Origin: JBBQNJ01 sp038329845
Lineage (GTDB): Bacteria; Planctomycetota; Phycisphaerae; Tepidisphaerales; Tepidisphaeraceae
Direction: 5' to 3'
DNA length: 10,202 nucleotides
Assembly: GCA_038329845.1 (NCBI GenBank)
Contig: JBBQNJ010000110.1
Coordinates: 1-10,202, forward strand
The translations under genes and the position numbers were made by a program. How positions within the stretch are numbered: position 1 is the stretch's first letter; each line of letters begins with the position of its first letter. Below are positions 1 to 6,200 of this stretch, one piece after another. The notes beneath the pieces were generated by a model. It saw nothing but the letters and a program-made list of their open reading frames with translations, did not search any database and had not been told where the DNA came from.

Positions 1-108
1 GCGGGCCACCTCTTGCGAGAGCGTGCCATTCATGGCCGCTTCGAAGACGGCGTTGAGGTCCGGCAATGATCGAGTGTCGGCGTCGATCCCCGAGGGTATA
101 CCATACAT
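1..108 (-). CDS. Partial N-terminus of an unrecognised protein, running off the left edge
   Basis: An open minus-strand frame starts with ATG at 108 and stays open to the window edge, giving 36 residues that begin MYGIPSGIDADTR and continue through SLPDLNAVFEAAMNGTLSQE. I do not recognise the family. In favour: no stop in the frame, mostly G/C third codon positions, and a natural-looking helical stretch. Against: only a G-rich run, not a clear Shine-Dalgarno, lies before the ATG. The opposite strand also has a short open frame that ends in TGA at 67-69, so the strand is not certain. The real start could lie upstream, since the frame stays open for at least ten more codons. Confidence 0.4.
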   Translation of the reverse strand, partial: MYGIPSGIDADTRSLPDLNAVFEAAMNGTLSQEVAR

Positions 109-174
109 CCCCCGCTGGCGCGATAGGACAAACCTTAAGAAAATCGCAAATTCACAGAAAAGGCCCGCCCCTGA

Positions 175-198
175 CGGCATAGGGCTGAAGTGTTACGG
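175..198 (+). repeat. Dispersed 24-nt repeat, copy 1
   Basis: The segment starts CGGCAT and ends GGCTGAAGTGTTACGG. It matches 8743-8766 at 21 of 24 positions, and a third copy lies inverted at 8645-8666. Copies in two distant intergenic spaces suggest a genome-wide intergenic repeat family. Its function cannot be read from the sequence. Confidence 0.75.
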
Positions 199-530
199 TT
201 GGCGTTAGACGAGTTACCTGGCGGAAAGCTGTCCTCCGACGAGTTCAAAGCGGTGCAAGATGTCGTGCATGCCGTCGCCAAGCGGCGGGGGACAACCCGC
301 CAATGCAGCGGACGCTTGTTGGTTTCTTCGTGCTTCAGCTACTCTGCGTGGTGGTGGCAGAGCTTGGCAAGCGCCTGCGCGCTCACATCCAGTGGCCGCC
401 CGGCGGGGACATGAACCGCCGATGCAGTGGACCGAGCTAGCGGGTAAATTGTTTGAGGTTCGAGAGTCGGCACGGTGCCGGCTCGATCACTGGGTCGGGC
501 CGGGATCGGCGACGAAGAGATTAAAGACTC

Positions 531-600
531 CCGACCCCTCCCGACCCCTTCCGACCCCTCCCGACCCCTTCCGACCCCTTCCGACCCCTTCCGACCCCCA
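531..600. repeat. Seven tandem copies of a 10-nt unit (CCGACCCCTT)
   Basis: Seven consecutive 10-nt units run without a gap. Positions 1-8 are CCGACCCC in every copy and the last two bases vary (TC, TT, TC, TT, TT, TT, CA). The period is not a multiple of three, so it is not a coding repeat. Copies are nearly identical, pointing to recent slippage or active homogenisation. Confidence 0.95.
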
Positions 601-670
601 ATGCAGCGGACCGGAGCCGCACCCCCTTGTGCAGTGTGTCAGCGGCGCATGGTACAGGGCCGCGAATTGC

Positions 671-700
671 CAACCGCCGATGAACGCCGATTTACGCCGA
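671..700. repeat. Three 10-nt units with an A/CCGCCGA core
   Basis: Three units end in CGCCGA at exact 10-nt spacing (CAACCGCCGA, TGAACGCCGA, TTTACGCCGA), followed by a partial fourth beginning TGG. It sits between the 10-nt array at 531-600 and the 9-nt array at 741-776. Confidence 0.75.
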
Positions 701-740
701 TGGGGCCAGCGTGCCGGTCGGGATCGAATCGAGTTCAATC

Positions 741-829
741 AGGATTCACAGGATAAACAGGATTTACAGGATAAGGCGTCTGGCGCGGGTTTCACCCCGC
801 GCCTTGATCCGGTTTATCCTGCTTATCCG
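741..829. repeat. 9-nt AGGATNNAC array inside a large imperfect palindrome
   Basis: Four 9-nt units (AGGATTCAC, AGGATAAAC, AGGATTTAC, AGGATAAGG) run from 741 to 776. Two units return in inverted orientation at about 811-829 (TTTATCCTGCTTATCC). Between them is a perfect 8-bp stem, GGCGCGGG (782-789) with CCCGCGCC (796-803), closed by a 6-nt loop. The whole of 751-827 can fold as one long interrupted hairpin. There is no T-run after it, so a simple intrinsic terminator is unlikely. Confidence 0.85.
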
Positions 830-970
830 GGTTCTTCCTCCCGGACTGATCCGGGTCATGCCTCGGCGATTCAGGAACTCGATTCAACAAATGAGATGGA
901 TCGATTGGTTGGACGCGAGGGGAGTCGAAGTGCGGCCGCGAAAAGTGTCATGCACCCACCGCGCCGCGAT

Positions 971-2260
971 TCACTGCGGCGTCGGAGGGGGCGGCTTTAT
1001 CGGCCGAGGCGCGGAGATCGCTTCGGACATCTCCGCCAGGGTCGCGTGTCCCGGATCACCGTCAAAGAGGTTGGGAGCGAAGGCCCACATGAATCCGAGC
1101 ATCCCGTATCGCTTCATCCGCGCCACGCAAATCGCCAGCGCCCCGCGGTCGCCCGGCCCGGTGTTCTCGCCCCAGACGGACACGCGGTGTGGATTCGCCG
1201 CCGCCAGGCTGGTGAGATAATGCGCCGGAGACCAGCCGCGCGGATCATTCCCATCGTCATCGCCGAACCGAGGGTTCGCATCCAACCAGGTTGTGTAGAC
1301 CACCACCCGGGGATCGTGGATCCCCTCGATCATCGCCGCGAAGTCATAGCCGCGCTGCACTTCTCCGTTTTTCTCGGCCGAGGTCGAACCATTCAGGTCG
1401 ACCGAAATGGCCGCTTCCAATTGCCCCGGACGAATCCCCCATGATGGATAGAGCATCGCCAAGCGACCCCCGAACGATCGTCTCGTCGTGGCGATCTGCC
1501 AGTCGTGGTAGTTGCGAATCGCCCCTAGATACCAGTTCACGAACGCCCGAGCCGACTCATGACCCGCCGATGAATCCCCCGGCTTCCAACCGGGCACGGG
1601 GCATGCGGCGATTCCCGGCGGCAACCCGGGCGCCTGGCCCTGCGCCAGCGCGTCGAATCCCCAATAGCAGTTGTCGTGATCGCCGTACTTCGTCCGCGGG
1701 TAGTGCAGCTCGCCGTAATAGCACCATCCCAGCCGTACGGCGAAAAACCCGGTCCCCAAGTCGTCGAAGACCCGCCGGACATACTCGGCCTGACGATCCC
1801 GCACCGACTGGTTGAAAATCGCGTTCAGCCCGCCGGCACCCGGGCGGGCGTCCTCATCGTACGATTGGCCGTATTGGTTGACGTATCGCCCGTTCGCCAT
1901 TCGCAATGCCCAGCCCGGCGGATACTGCATCCCCAGGTCCAGCACCACCTCCAGGCCCGCCTTCGTCAACTGCTCCCGTCGCCGCCGAATCTCCCGCACA
2001 TATTCCTCATCGAAGCGCCCCGCCCGCGGTTCATAGCGATTCCACGCCAATTCCAAGGTTGCCAGCCGCAGACCGGCAGCACGATAGGCTGCGGCCCGCG
2101 AGCCTTCCGGCTGCAAAACCCCGATCAACGGCACCGCCGTGTCATCAGCGCGAACGGGTGCCGGCGGATTCCCCCACGCGTGGATTGCGAATCCCAGCAG
2201 CGCACCGATCACCCACCGTCGCCATCGACGTTCCGCGAATGTGCCGGTCATTCCCATCAT
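971..2260 (-). CDS. Secreted glycoside-hydrolase-like protein (clan GH-A / GH42-like barrel)
   Basis: This 429-residue protein starts with a basic stretch and hydrophobic core (RRWRRWVIGALLGFAIHAW) ending near PVRA-DD, a plausible Sec signal peptide cleaved around residue 38, so it probably acts outside the cytoplasm. The mature part reads like a TIM-barrel glycosidase. LELAWNRYEPRAGRFD (69-84) resembles the first strand and loop of GH42/GH35-type enzymes. GWCYYGELHYP (178-188) carries a candidate acid/base Glu184 in a context like the GELRYP signature of GH14. VWGENTG (362-368) carries a candidate nucleophile Glu365. The C-terminus is proline-rich. The substrate cannot be named. The start is ambiguous among ATGs at 2260, 2257 and 2251: GGAG abuts the first and gives better spacing to the later ones. 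It lies 105 nt downstream of the Uma2-type gene, on the same strand. Confidence 0.85.
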   Translation of the reverse strand: MMGMTGTFAERRWRRWVIGALLGFAIHAWGNPPAPVRADDTAVPLIGVLQPEGSRAAAYRAAGLRLATLELAWNRYEPRAGRFDEEYVREIRRRREQLTKAGLEVVLDLGMQYPPGWALRMANGRYVNQYGQSYDEDARPGAGGLNAIFNQSVRDRQAEYVRRVFDDLGTGFFAVRLGWCYYGELHYPRTKYGDHDNCYWGFDALAQGQAPGLPPGIAACPVPGWKPGDSSAGHESARAFVNWYLGAIRNYHDWQIATTRRSFGGRLAMLYPSWGIRPGQLEAAISVDLNGSTSAEKNGEVQRGYDFAAMIEGIHDPRVVVYTTWLDANPRFGDDDGNDPRGWSPAHYLTSLAAANPHRVSVWGENTGPGDRGALAICVARMKRYGMLGFMWAFAPNLFDGDPGHATLAEMSEAISAPRPIKPPPPTPQ

Positions 2261-2365
2261 CTCCGCAAAATAATCATCGTTCGCGCGTCACCACGATTGG
2301 CATACGCCCATGGGTCCAATCGAGCGCTGCCACAGAGCAGTACGGTGTGAACGGACGAGATCAGA

Positions 2366-3082
2366 CTAATGGCGCAGGCGTTCGACAAACGCCGCGTGGT
2401 CGGGGGCCGCGACGCCATGATCGACGGCGGCCAGGACCGTCGCCAGGTCGCCGCGAAGCAGGGCCGGGGCATCGAGCCACAGGCCGGGAAACATCTCGCT
2501 GCGAACGATCCCTCGAGCGTCGGCGGGCATAGGTTCGTACACCCCGGCCCGCAGCGCGAAAAAGTCGATCGCGTCATCATCCACCCGCCACACCAGGTAC
2601 TCGCGCACGCCGTTGCGCCGATAAGCGTCGAGCTTCTGATGCAGGTCCATGCTCACCGTCGAACCCGATACCTCGCACACCAACTCCGGCGGGCCGACGA
2701 CATACCCCTCGGCGTCCACCTTCGCCACCCCTCCGGCCGACGGCGGCAACAGCAAGCACAAATCCGGCTGCGGCTCGTTATCCTCATCAAGGCGAACCGT
2801 GACGTTATCGCCGGCATCCTTGAGGTCTGGGGTCTTACTGAGATAGTGACCTAGCCATGATGCGAGCAGCAGGTGTTGCCGGCCATGACCGCTAAGACGG
2901 ACGGGTGACGGCATATAGACAATTCCCTCGATCAGTTCGGCCTTATTGACCTGCGGCATGGAAAGATAGCGTCGCTCGAATTCGGCGCGGGTGAGCCGAT
3001 CGCCAGCCACCAGCGGCGGAACGACCTTCCGGGCTCTGGATCGCTCGGCCGGAATGGAATTGGCTATTGACATCGCACTCAT
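2366..3082 (-). CDS. Uma2-family (DUF820) PD-(D/E)XK-type putative endonuclease
   Basis: From the chosen start the product has 238 residues. It shows the Uma2 pattern in order: LTRAEFERRYLSMP, then ELIEGIVYMPSP, GHGRQHLLLASWLGHYL, an EPQPDLCLLLPP strand with the acidic residue, PPELVCEVSGST, and DLHQKLDAYRRNGVREYLVW. These match the acidic, E-x-S and K-x-x-x-Y-x-x-x-G-V elements of this nuclease-like family, which is often present in many paralogues in planctomycetes and cyanobacteria. Cellular role is generally unknown. The frame extends upstream to an ATG at 3277, but those 65 extra residues look non-conserved and non-coding and fall outside the domain, so ATG 3082 (or 3073) is preferred. 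Neither start has a strong Shine-Dalgarno. Confidence 0.85.
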   Translation of the reverse strand: MSAMSIANSIPAERSRARKVVPPLVAGDRLTRAEFERRYLSMPQVNKAELIEGIVYMPSPVRLSGHGRQHLLLASWLGHYLSKTPDLKDAGDNVTVRLDEDNEPQPDLCLLLPPSAGGVAKVDAEGYVVGPPELVCEVSGSTVSMDLHQKLDAYRRNGVREYLVWRVDDDAIDFFALRAGVYEPMPADARGIVRSEMFPGLWLDAPALLRGDLATVLAAVDHGVAAPDHAAFVERLRH

Positions 3083-3329
3083 CGTATCACGCCGAAAACG
3101 CCGGTGTCCAGCAAAATCGTGGACGAGTTCGCGATTGGACGTGCCCACGGATTTTTGCATGGGTTCAGGAAACCAGCCATCGTGGCCATTCGGAAACCGC
3201 GTTTTCCCTCTGAAAACCGGGAAGAACAAAAAAATACGGGCATACCCTAGCGACTGAAATCCGTCCCCACCGTCCATCGTGGCCGCGAGCCAGAATCAAA
3301 GAGGTCCAGAGTTCCCGACCTTTTTTTGT

Positions 3330-3935
3330 TCAGTCCTTTTGTTTGGCCCCAAGTTCCTTGGCGATTTCGCTTTCGAGGTCGTCGAGTTTGCCGAGTTCAC
3401 CGCGTTCCTGGGCCAGGACGTCGGCGTCGATCATGCGGTCGATTTCCTGGTCGCTGACGGCGCTGTCGCTGCTGGTGACAGTGCCGCCGGTGAGGGCGCT
3501 GGATTCCATTGAGTCGAGGAAGACCTCCATCCGCTCTTCGACGCTGCCGGCCTGGGTAACGGCCTTTTCCCACTGGGCCTGGGTCTTGGTCAGGTCGATC
3601 TCCCCGAATACCCGGCCGATCTCCTGGGCCATCAGGCCCATCGACTGGGCGAACTGCTGGCTGGCGTTGGCCTGGGCCTGGATCAGCATCGCGTTTTTGA
3701 TCGACAGCAATTGCCGCTCGAGCATCTTCTTCACGGCCTGGGTCTTTTTCAGCGCGCCGCGGATGAACTGGTATTGACCGTTGTCGCCGATCCGCCGGGC
3801 GTGCTGGGCGTTCTTAATAAAGTCCTCGGCGAACTTTTCCTGCTGCTTGATCGAGCGTTCGATGGCCCGCATCCCCTGGCGGATTTTCATCTCTCGCTCG
3901 ACCTTGCGCTCTTCTTTGCTCTTGAACAGACCCAT
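3330..3935 (-). CDS. ESCRT-III/Snf7-like coiled-coil protein (third of three)
   Basis: This 201-residue protein begins MGLFKSKEERKV. A short hydrophobic N-terminal patch precedes a basic helix (about 8-48) with RAIERSIKQQEKFAEDFIKNAQ, a second long helix (about 53-112) rich in K, Q and M, then a short region around EIDLTKTQAQWEK. The acidic C-terminal half has SVEERMEVFLDSMESS (131-146) and, near the end, LDDLESEIAKELG. Basic helical hairpin, central Met/Gln-rich helix and acidic tail are what CHMP1/CHMP2-type ESCRT-III proteins show. ERMEVFLDSM recalls the eukaryotic 'MEM..D.ID' segment and the last helix recalls MIT-interacting tails. There is no signal peptide or TM, so it is cytoplasmic or peripheral on membranes. 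GGGAG lies 7 nt before the ATG. It follows the second paralogue after 77 nt. PspA/Vipp1-like or generic coiled coil are alternatives. Confidence 0.85.
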   Translation of the reverse strand: MGLFKSKEERKVEREMKIRQGMRAIERSIKQQEKFAEDFIKNAQHARRIGDNGQYQFIRGALKKTQAVKKMLERQLLSIKNAMLIQAQANASQQFAQSMGLMAQEIGRVFGEIDLTKTQAQWEKAVTQAGSVEERMEVFLDSMESSALTGGTVTSSDSAVSDQEIDRMIDADVLAQERGELGKLDDLESEIAKELGAKQKD

Positions 3936-4012
3936 GAGAGGACTCCCGAATACTTGATTTGACTCGTCGATTATTCGACCGATCTTAACCGCCGGGCGAT
4001 GACACGGCGGCG

Positions 4013-4627
4013 CTACATCTCCTTTTGCGGGGATGCCTTTTGCCGCACGGCCTGGTCGGCCTGCTCGAACCCCTGCTCCTGCTTGACTTCCCCGCGGTCC
4101 ATCTGGTTCCAGACATCCATCAGTTCCTGCCCGGCACCGGTCAGACCCGCCGAGGCGAGCGAGTCCTTGTCGCCGCTATGCCCGATGGCCAGAAGATCGT
4201 CGAGTTTCTCGGTGTACATTTCCTGGCTGACATTGTCGTCGTCCATCCATTGGGTGATGCGCGACACGTCGGTCTCGGTGAGGTTCAGCCGCCCGGCGTT
4301 TTTCCCCTTCTCGCGGCTCTCGGCCATCATTCGCAGGCGGCTGACGGTCATCAGCTCCTTGGTGCGAAGGTTCAGTTCCCGCGCCGTCATTAACTGTTCC
4401 TGGGTCTTAAGCTCGAAGTTCATCGCCAGGCTTTTTCGCAATTCGGGCGTTTTCTGCTGGGCGCCTTGCTGAAAGATCTTCTGCTTTTCACTCGCCACCT
4501 GTTCGAGTTTCTTAAACAGTCGGTCCCGCTGTTTTCCGAGGATGATCTCCTCGCGGCGCAGCTCGACCTTGCTGAGCTGGCTGACGGTTTTCTGTTTGCC
4601 GCCGAAGATTTTTTCGAGCAAAGCCAT
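4013..4627 (-). CDS. ESCRT-III/Snf7-like coiled-coil protein (second of three)
   Basis: The product has 204 residues and starts MALLEKIFGGKQKT, a short amphipathic segment followed by Gly and basic residues, much like the N-terminal membrane-inserting segment of Snf7/CHMP4. Two long charged helices follow (about 15-56 and 60-108; the latter contains SLAMNFELKTQEQLMTAREL), then a short helix with SRITQWMDDDN and an acidic helix QEMYTEKLDDLLAIG (135-149). The C-terminus ends in a Gln/Lys-rich tail. No TM or enzymatic motif is present. The frame is open further upstream, but ATG 4627 is chosen because AGGA lies about 9 nt before it and upstream sequence overlaps the previous gene. The gap to the preceding gene is 70 nt, so co-transcription is likely. 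It is the most divergent of the three; the assignment leans on the neighbours. Confidence 0.82.
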   Translation of the reverse strand: MALLEKIFGGKQKTVSQLSKVELRREEIILGKQRDRLFKKLEQVASEKQKIFQQGAQQKTPELRKSLAMNFELKTQEQLMTARELNLRTKELMTVSRLRMMAESREKGKNAGRLNLTETDVSRITQWMDDDNVSQEMYTEKLDDLLAIGHSGDKDSLASAGLTGAGQELMDVWNQMDRGEVKQEQGFEQADQAVRQKASPQKEM

Positions 4628-4697
4628 GATATCGTGTCCTGGTTGGAGATGAGCGGTTCGCAGGGTCGCAGGGCCAACGGCGCGGGGCGGATGAGGC

Positions 4698-5357
4698 TCA
4701 GCCGGCTTCCGGATCCACACGGTGAGGTTCGGTTCGCAGCGGCGGAGGCGTCGATTGTGAAGCCCGCACCGGTGGCTGTTGGACCGGCTGGGCCGGAGCG
4801 TTCTGCCGCACGGCTTCCAGTTCAATCTTGTTGGTCGATGCTTCGGCTCCGCCCGACTCGGCCTCGAGTTCATCGAACAGGGCCTGTTCCTCATCGGACA
4901 TGCTCACGCCGCCGCTGACGGCGCTGACGCTGGCGGCCATTTCGCTGTCGGCCTCGAGTTCGGCGAGCATTTCCTCGGCGGCGACGGCGTCTTCGGTCAG
5001 TTCCTCGCTGGTCGGCAGCTTGGCCGATTTGCCTTGCTGGACGAGTTCGAGGTTGTGCAGCGCAGTGCTGACGACGTTGACCTGCTGATTGAGCATGTTG
5101 ATCAACTGGTGCCGGCGCTCGATGTCCTTGCGGAGCTGGAGCATCTGGCTGGTGACCCGGCGCTTGGTCATGGCGCTGCCGGCGGATTTGAACTGCTCCT
5201 TGAGTTCATCCTCCTTGGATTCCAGGCTGGACATGTCCTCGTAGGCCTTGTCGCGCTGCTGGCTGAGGGCGGCGCGGCGCTCGGAGAGCATGGCGACCTT
5301 TTTTTCGTTCTCTCCCTTGCCGGAGAACAGGTTCTTCATCTTTTCGAGAAACGGCAT
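4698..5357 (-). CDS. Probable internal start yielding the ESCRT-III-like module alone (219 aa)
   Basis: The in-frame ATG at 5357 (MPFLEKMKNLF) is preceded by GGAGGTGA with 7 nt between GGAGG and ATG, the best ribosome binding site in the window. The resulting 219-residue protein has the same kind of N-terminus as the two downstream ESCRT-III-like proteins, the expected family length and a complete helical core. Either one gene gives two products (498 and 219 residues), or the upstream gene lost its stop and two formerly separate genes now share a frame. The Gly-rich residues just before the start (GAGVGQSTGVGGDA) could be a linker or a translated former spacer. Confidence 0.55.
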   Translation of the reverse strand: MPFLEKMKNLFSGKGENEKKVAMLSERRAALSQQRDKAYEDMSSLESKEDELKEQFKSAGSAMTKRRVTSQMLQLRKDIERRHQLINMLNQQVNVVSTALHNLELVQQGKSAKLPTSEELTEDAVAAEEMLAELEADSEMAASVSAVSGGVSMSDEEQALFDELEAESGGAEASTNKIELEAVRQNAPAQPVQQPPVRASQSTPPPLRTEPHRVDPEAG

Positions 5358-6194
5358 GGCATCACCTCCGACCCCGGTGGATTGACCGACGCCAGCGCCT
5401 TGTTGGAACAGCACCAGCCGTCCATCGAGTCGCTTGGCGGCGAAACCGGGGGTTTGCTTGGCGTATGATTTTAGCTCGGATTCAACGAGTTGAAGCGGCA
5501 GTTGGGTTTTTCCGGCCAGGCGCTCGGTGCTGACCCCGCCGGTCATCAAGTCGGCACGCACGTCGGCGATCGCTTCGCGGACGCGCTGGCGCTTGGCGTC
5601 GGCGGCCTCGGGATCGAGAAGGTCATTGATGTCCTGGGTTTCCGGCGGGCCGTAGACGGCCCAGCCGCCGGAGTCGTTCGGCTCGACCAGGCAGACGGTG
5701 CGTTCGGCCGATCGCTGGGCGAGTTCGCGGGCCGAGGCCGTGAATCCGCTGGTACTCAGGAGGATCACAGTAACGGGGGCGCCGCGCAGGGCCGGGGGCG
5801 CCTGGCTGAGGGCCTGTCGGACAGCGGCGGCGTCCAGGGGCGCGGGGGCCTGTTCGGACAGCAGCTCGCGTTGGGGACTGAGGCAGAAGACATGGACCCG
5901 GCCCACGGTGCGGCGGAAGAAAAACAAGGCCCTCTGGGTGAGGGTGATCGTCATCGACTCATCCCGGGGCATCTGCGATTCGAGCTGGCGGTCGGGGCGG
6001 TCCAATTCAGCCATCAGGCGCTTGAGTTCCACGCCCTTGTCGGTGCGATCGAGGCGGGGGGCGAGCGTCTTGACGGGCTTTCGACCGAGCAGGGTATCGA
6101 CACGGAAGCGGTCGTCGGCGAGCAGACTCTCGACGTGGTCGAGAAACACTTTCTCGCGCTGGCGATGGAGGGATGGATCGAGGCTGTTGCGCAT
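4698..6194 (-). CDS. Winged-helix / ESCRT-III-like fusion protein (first of three), CHMP7-like layout
   Basis: This open frame encodes 498 residues. Residues 1-80 are charged and helical. Residues 81-185 alternate strands and helices and include VTVILLSTSGFTASARELA (141-159), resembling the GFT-x-x-A segment of restriction-endonuclease-like folds. Residues 200-265 read as a winged helix (VREAIADVRADLM, VSTERLAGKT, LPLQLVESELKSYAK, then the wing FAAKRLDGRLVLF). A Gly-rich linker (266-279) leads to MPFLEKMKNLFSGKGEN at 280 and a Snf7-like module: basic helices containing TKRRVTSQMLQLRKDIERRH, then TSEELTEDAVAAEEMLAELE, and DEEQALFDELEAE, like the acidic helix of CHMP4. The tail is proline-rich. 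Winged helix plus ESCRT-III core is the order seen in CHMP7. ATG 6194 lacks a clear Shine-Dalgarno but lies 6 nt after the stop of the small TM gene, so coupling is likely. Confidence 0.8.
   Translation of the reverse strand: MRNSLDPSLHRQREKVFLDHVESLLADDRFRVDTLLGRKPVKTLAPRLDRTDKGVELKRLMAELDRPDRQLESQMPRDESMTITLTQRALFFFRRTVGRVHVFCLSPQRELLSEQAPAPLDAAAVRQALSQAPPALRGAPVTVILLSTSGFTASARELAQRSAERTVCLVEPNDSGGWAVYGPPETQDINDLLDPEAADAKRQRVREAIADVRADLMTGGVSTERLAGKTQLPLQLVESELKSYAKQTPGFAAKRLDGRLVLFQQGAGVGQSTGVGGDAMPFLEKMKNLFSGKGENEKKVAMLSERRAALSQQRDKAYEDMSSLESKEDELKEQFKSAGSAMTKRRVTSQMLQLRKDIERRHQLINMLNQQVNVVSTALHNLELVQQGKSAKLPTSEELTEDAVAAEEMLAELEADSEMAASVSAVSGGVSMSDEEQALFDELEAESGGAEASTNKIELEAVRQNAPAQPVQQPPVRASQSTPPPLRTEPHRVDPEAG
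5362..5369 (-). promoter_or_regulatory. Strong internal ribosome binding site
   Basis: The minus strand reads GGAGGTGATGCC then ATG. Eight bases match the anti-Shine-Dalgarno consensus, with ideal 7-nt spacing to the ATG at 5357, in the middle of a 498-codon open frame. It decides the start of the short product. Confidence 0.7.
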
Positions 6195-6200
6195 GAGGCT

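Larger units (their letters stand above)
109..970. other. Gene-less repeat-rich intergenic stretch
   Basis: I see no convincing gene in these 860 bases. Open frames exist on both strands, but their products are Arg/Pro/Ser-rich and run across short tandem repeats whose 10-nt period shifts the frame, which is typical of non-coding GC-rich DNA. The stretch holds a dispersed repeat (175-198), two related segments at 290-313 and 407-432 with a third short match at 599-610 (shared core CAATGCAGCGGA or close to it), and three tandem arrays listed separately. A small hairpin (CCCGGA / TCCGGG, 840-855) lies near the right end. No promoter or terminator could be assigned with confidence. Confidence 0.6.

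Noticed and set aside
1..69. Plus-strand open frame ending in TGA at 67-69 as the end of an upstream gene
   Set aside because: Possible, but third-position G/C content is lower than in the minus-strand frame over the same bases. Kept only as an alternative.
531..600. CRISPR-like array
   Set aside because: Units are contiguous 10-mers with no spacers, and no cas gene is nearby.
260..1444. Long plus-strand open frame (394 codons)
   Set aside because: It crosses the frame-shifting 10-nt array and runs antisense to the hydrolase-like gene. Its product is Arg/Pro-rich with no recognisable domain.
3083..3277. N-terminal 65-residue extension of the Uma2-type protein
   Set aside because: It lies outside the known domain, has no Shine-Dalgarno at 3277 and its residues look like translated spacer.
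3301..3329. Intrinsic terminator after the last ESCRT-III-like gene
   Set aside because: On the minus strand an AGGTC/GACCT stem with a 10-nt loop is followed only by CTTTGATT; the A-run lies on the wrong side. Too weak to call.
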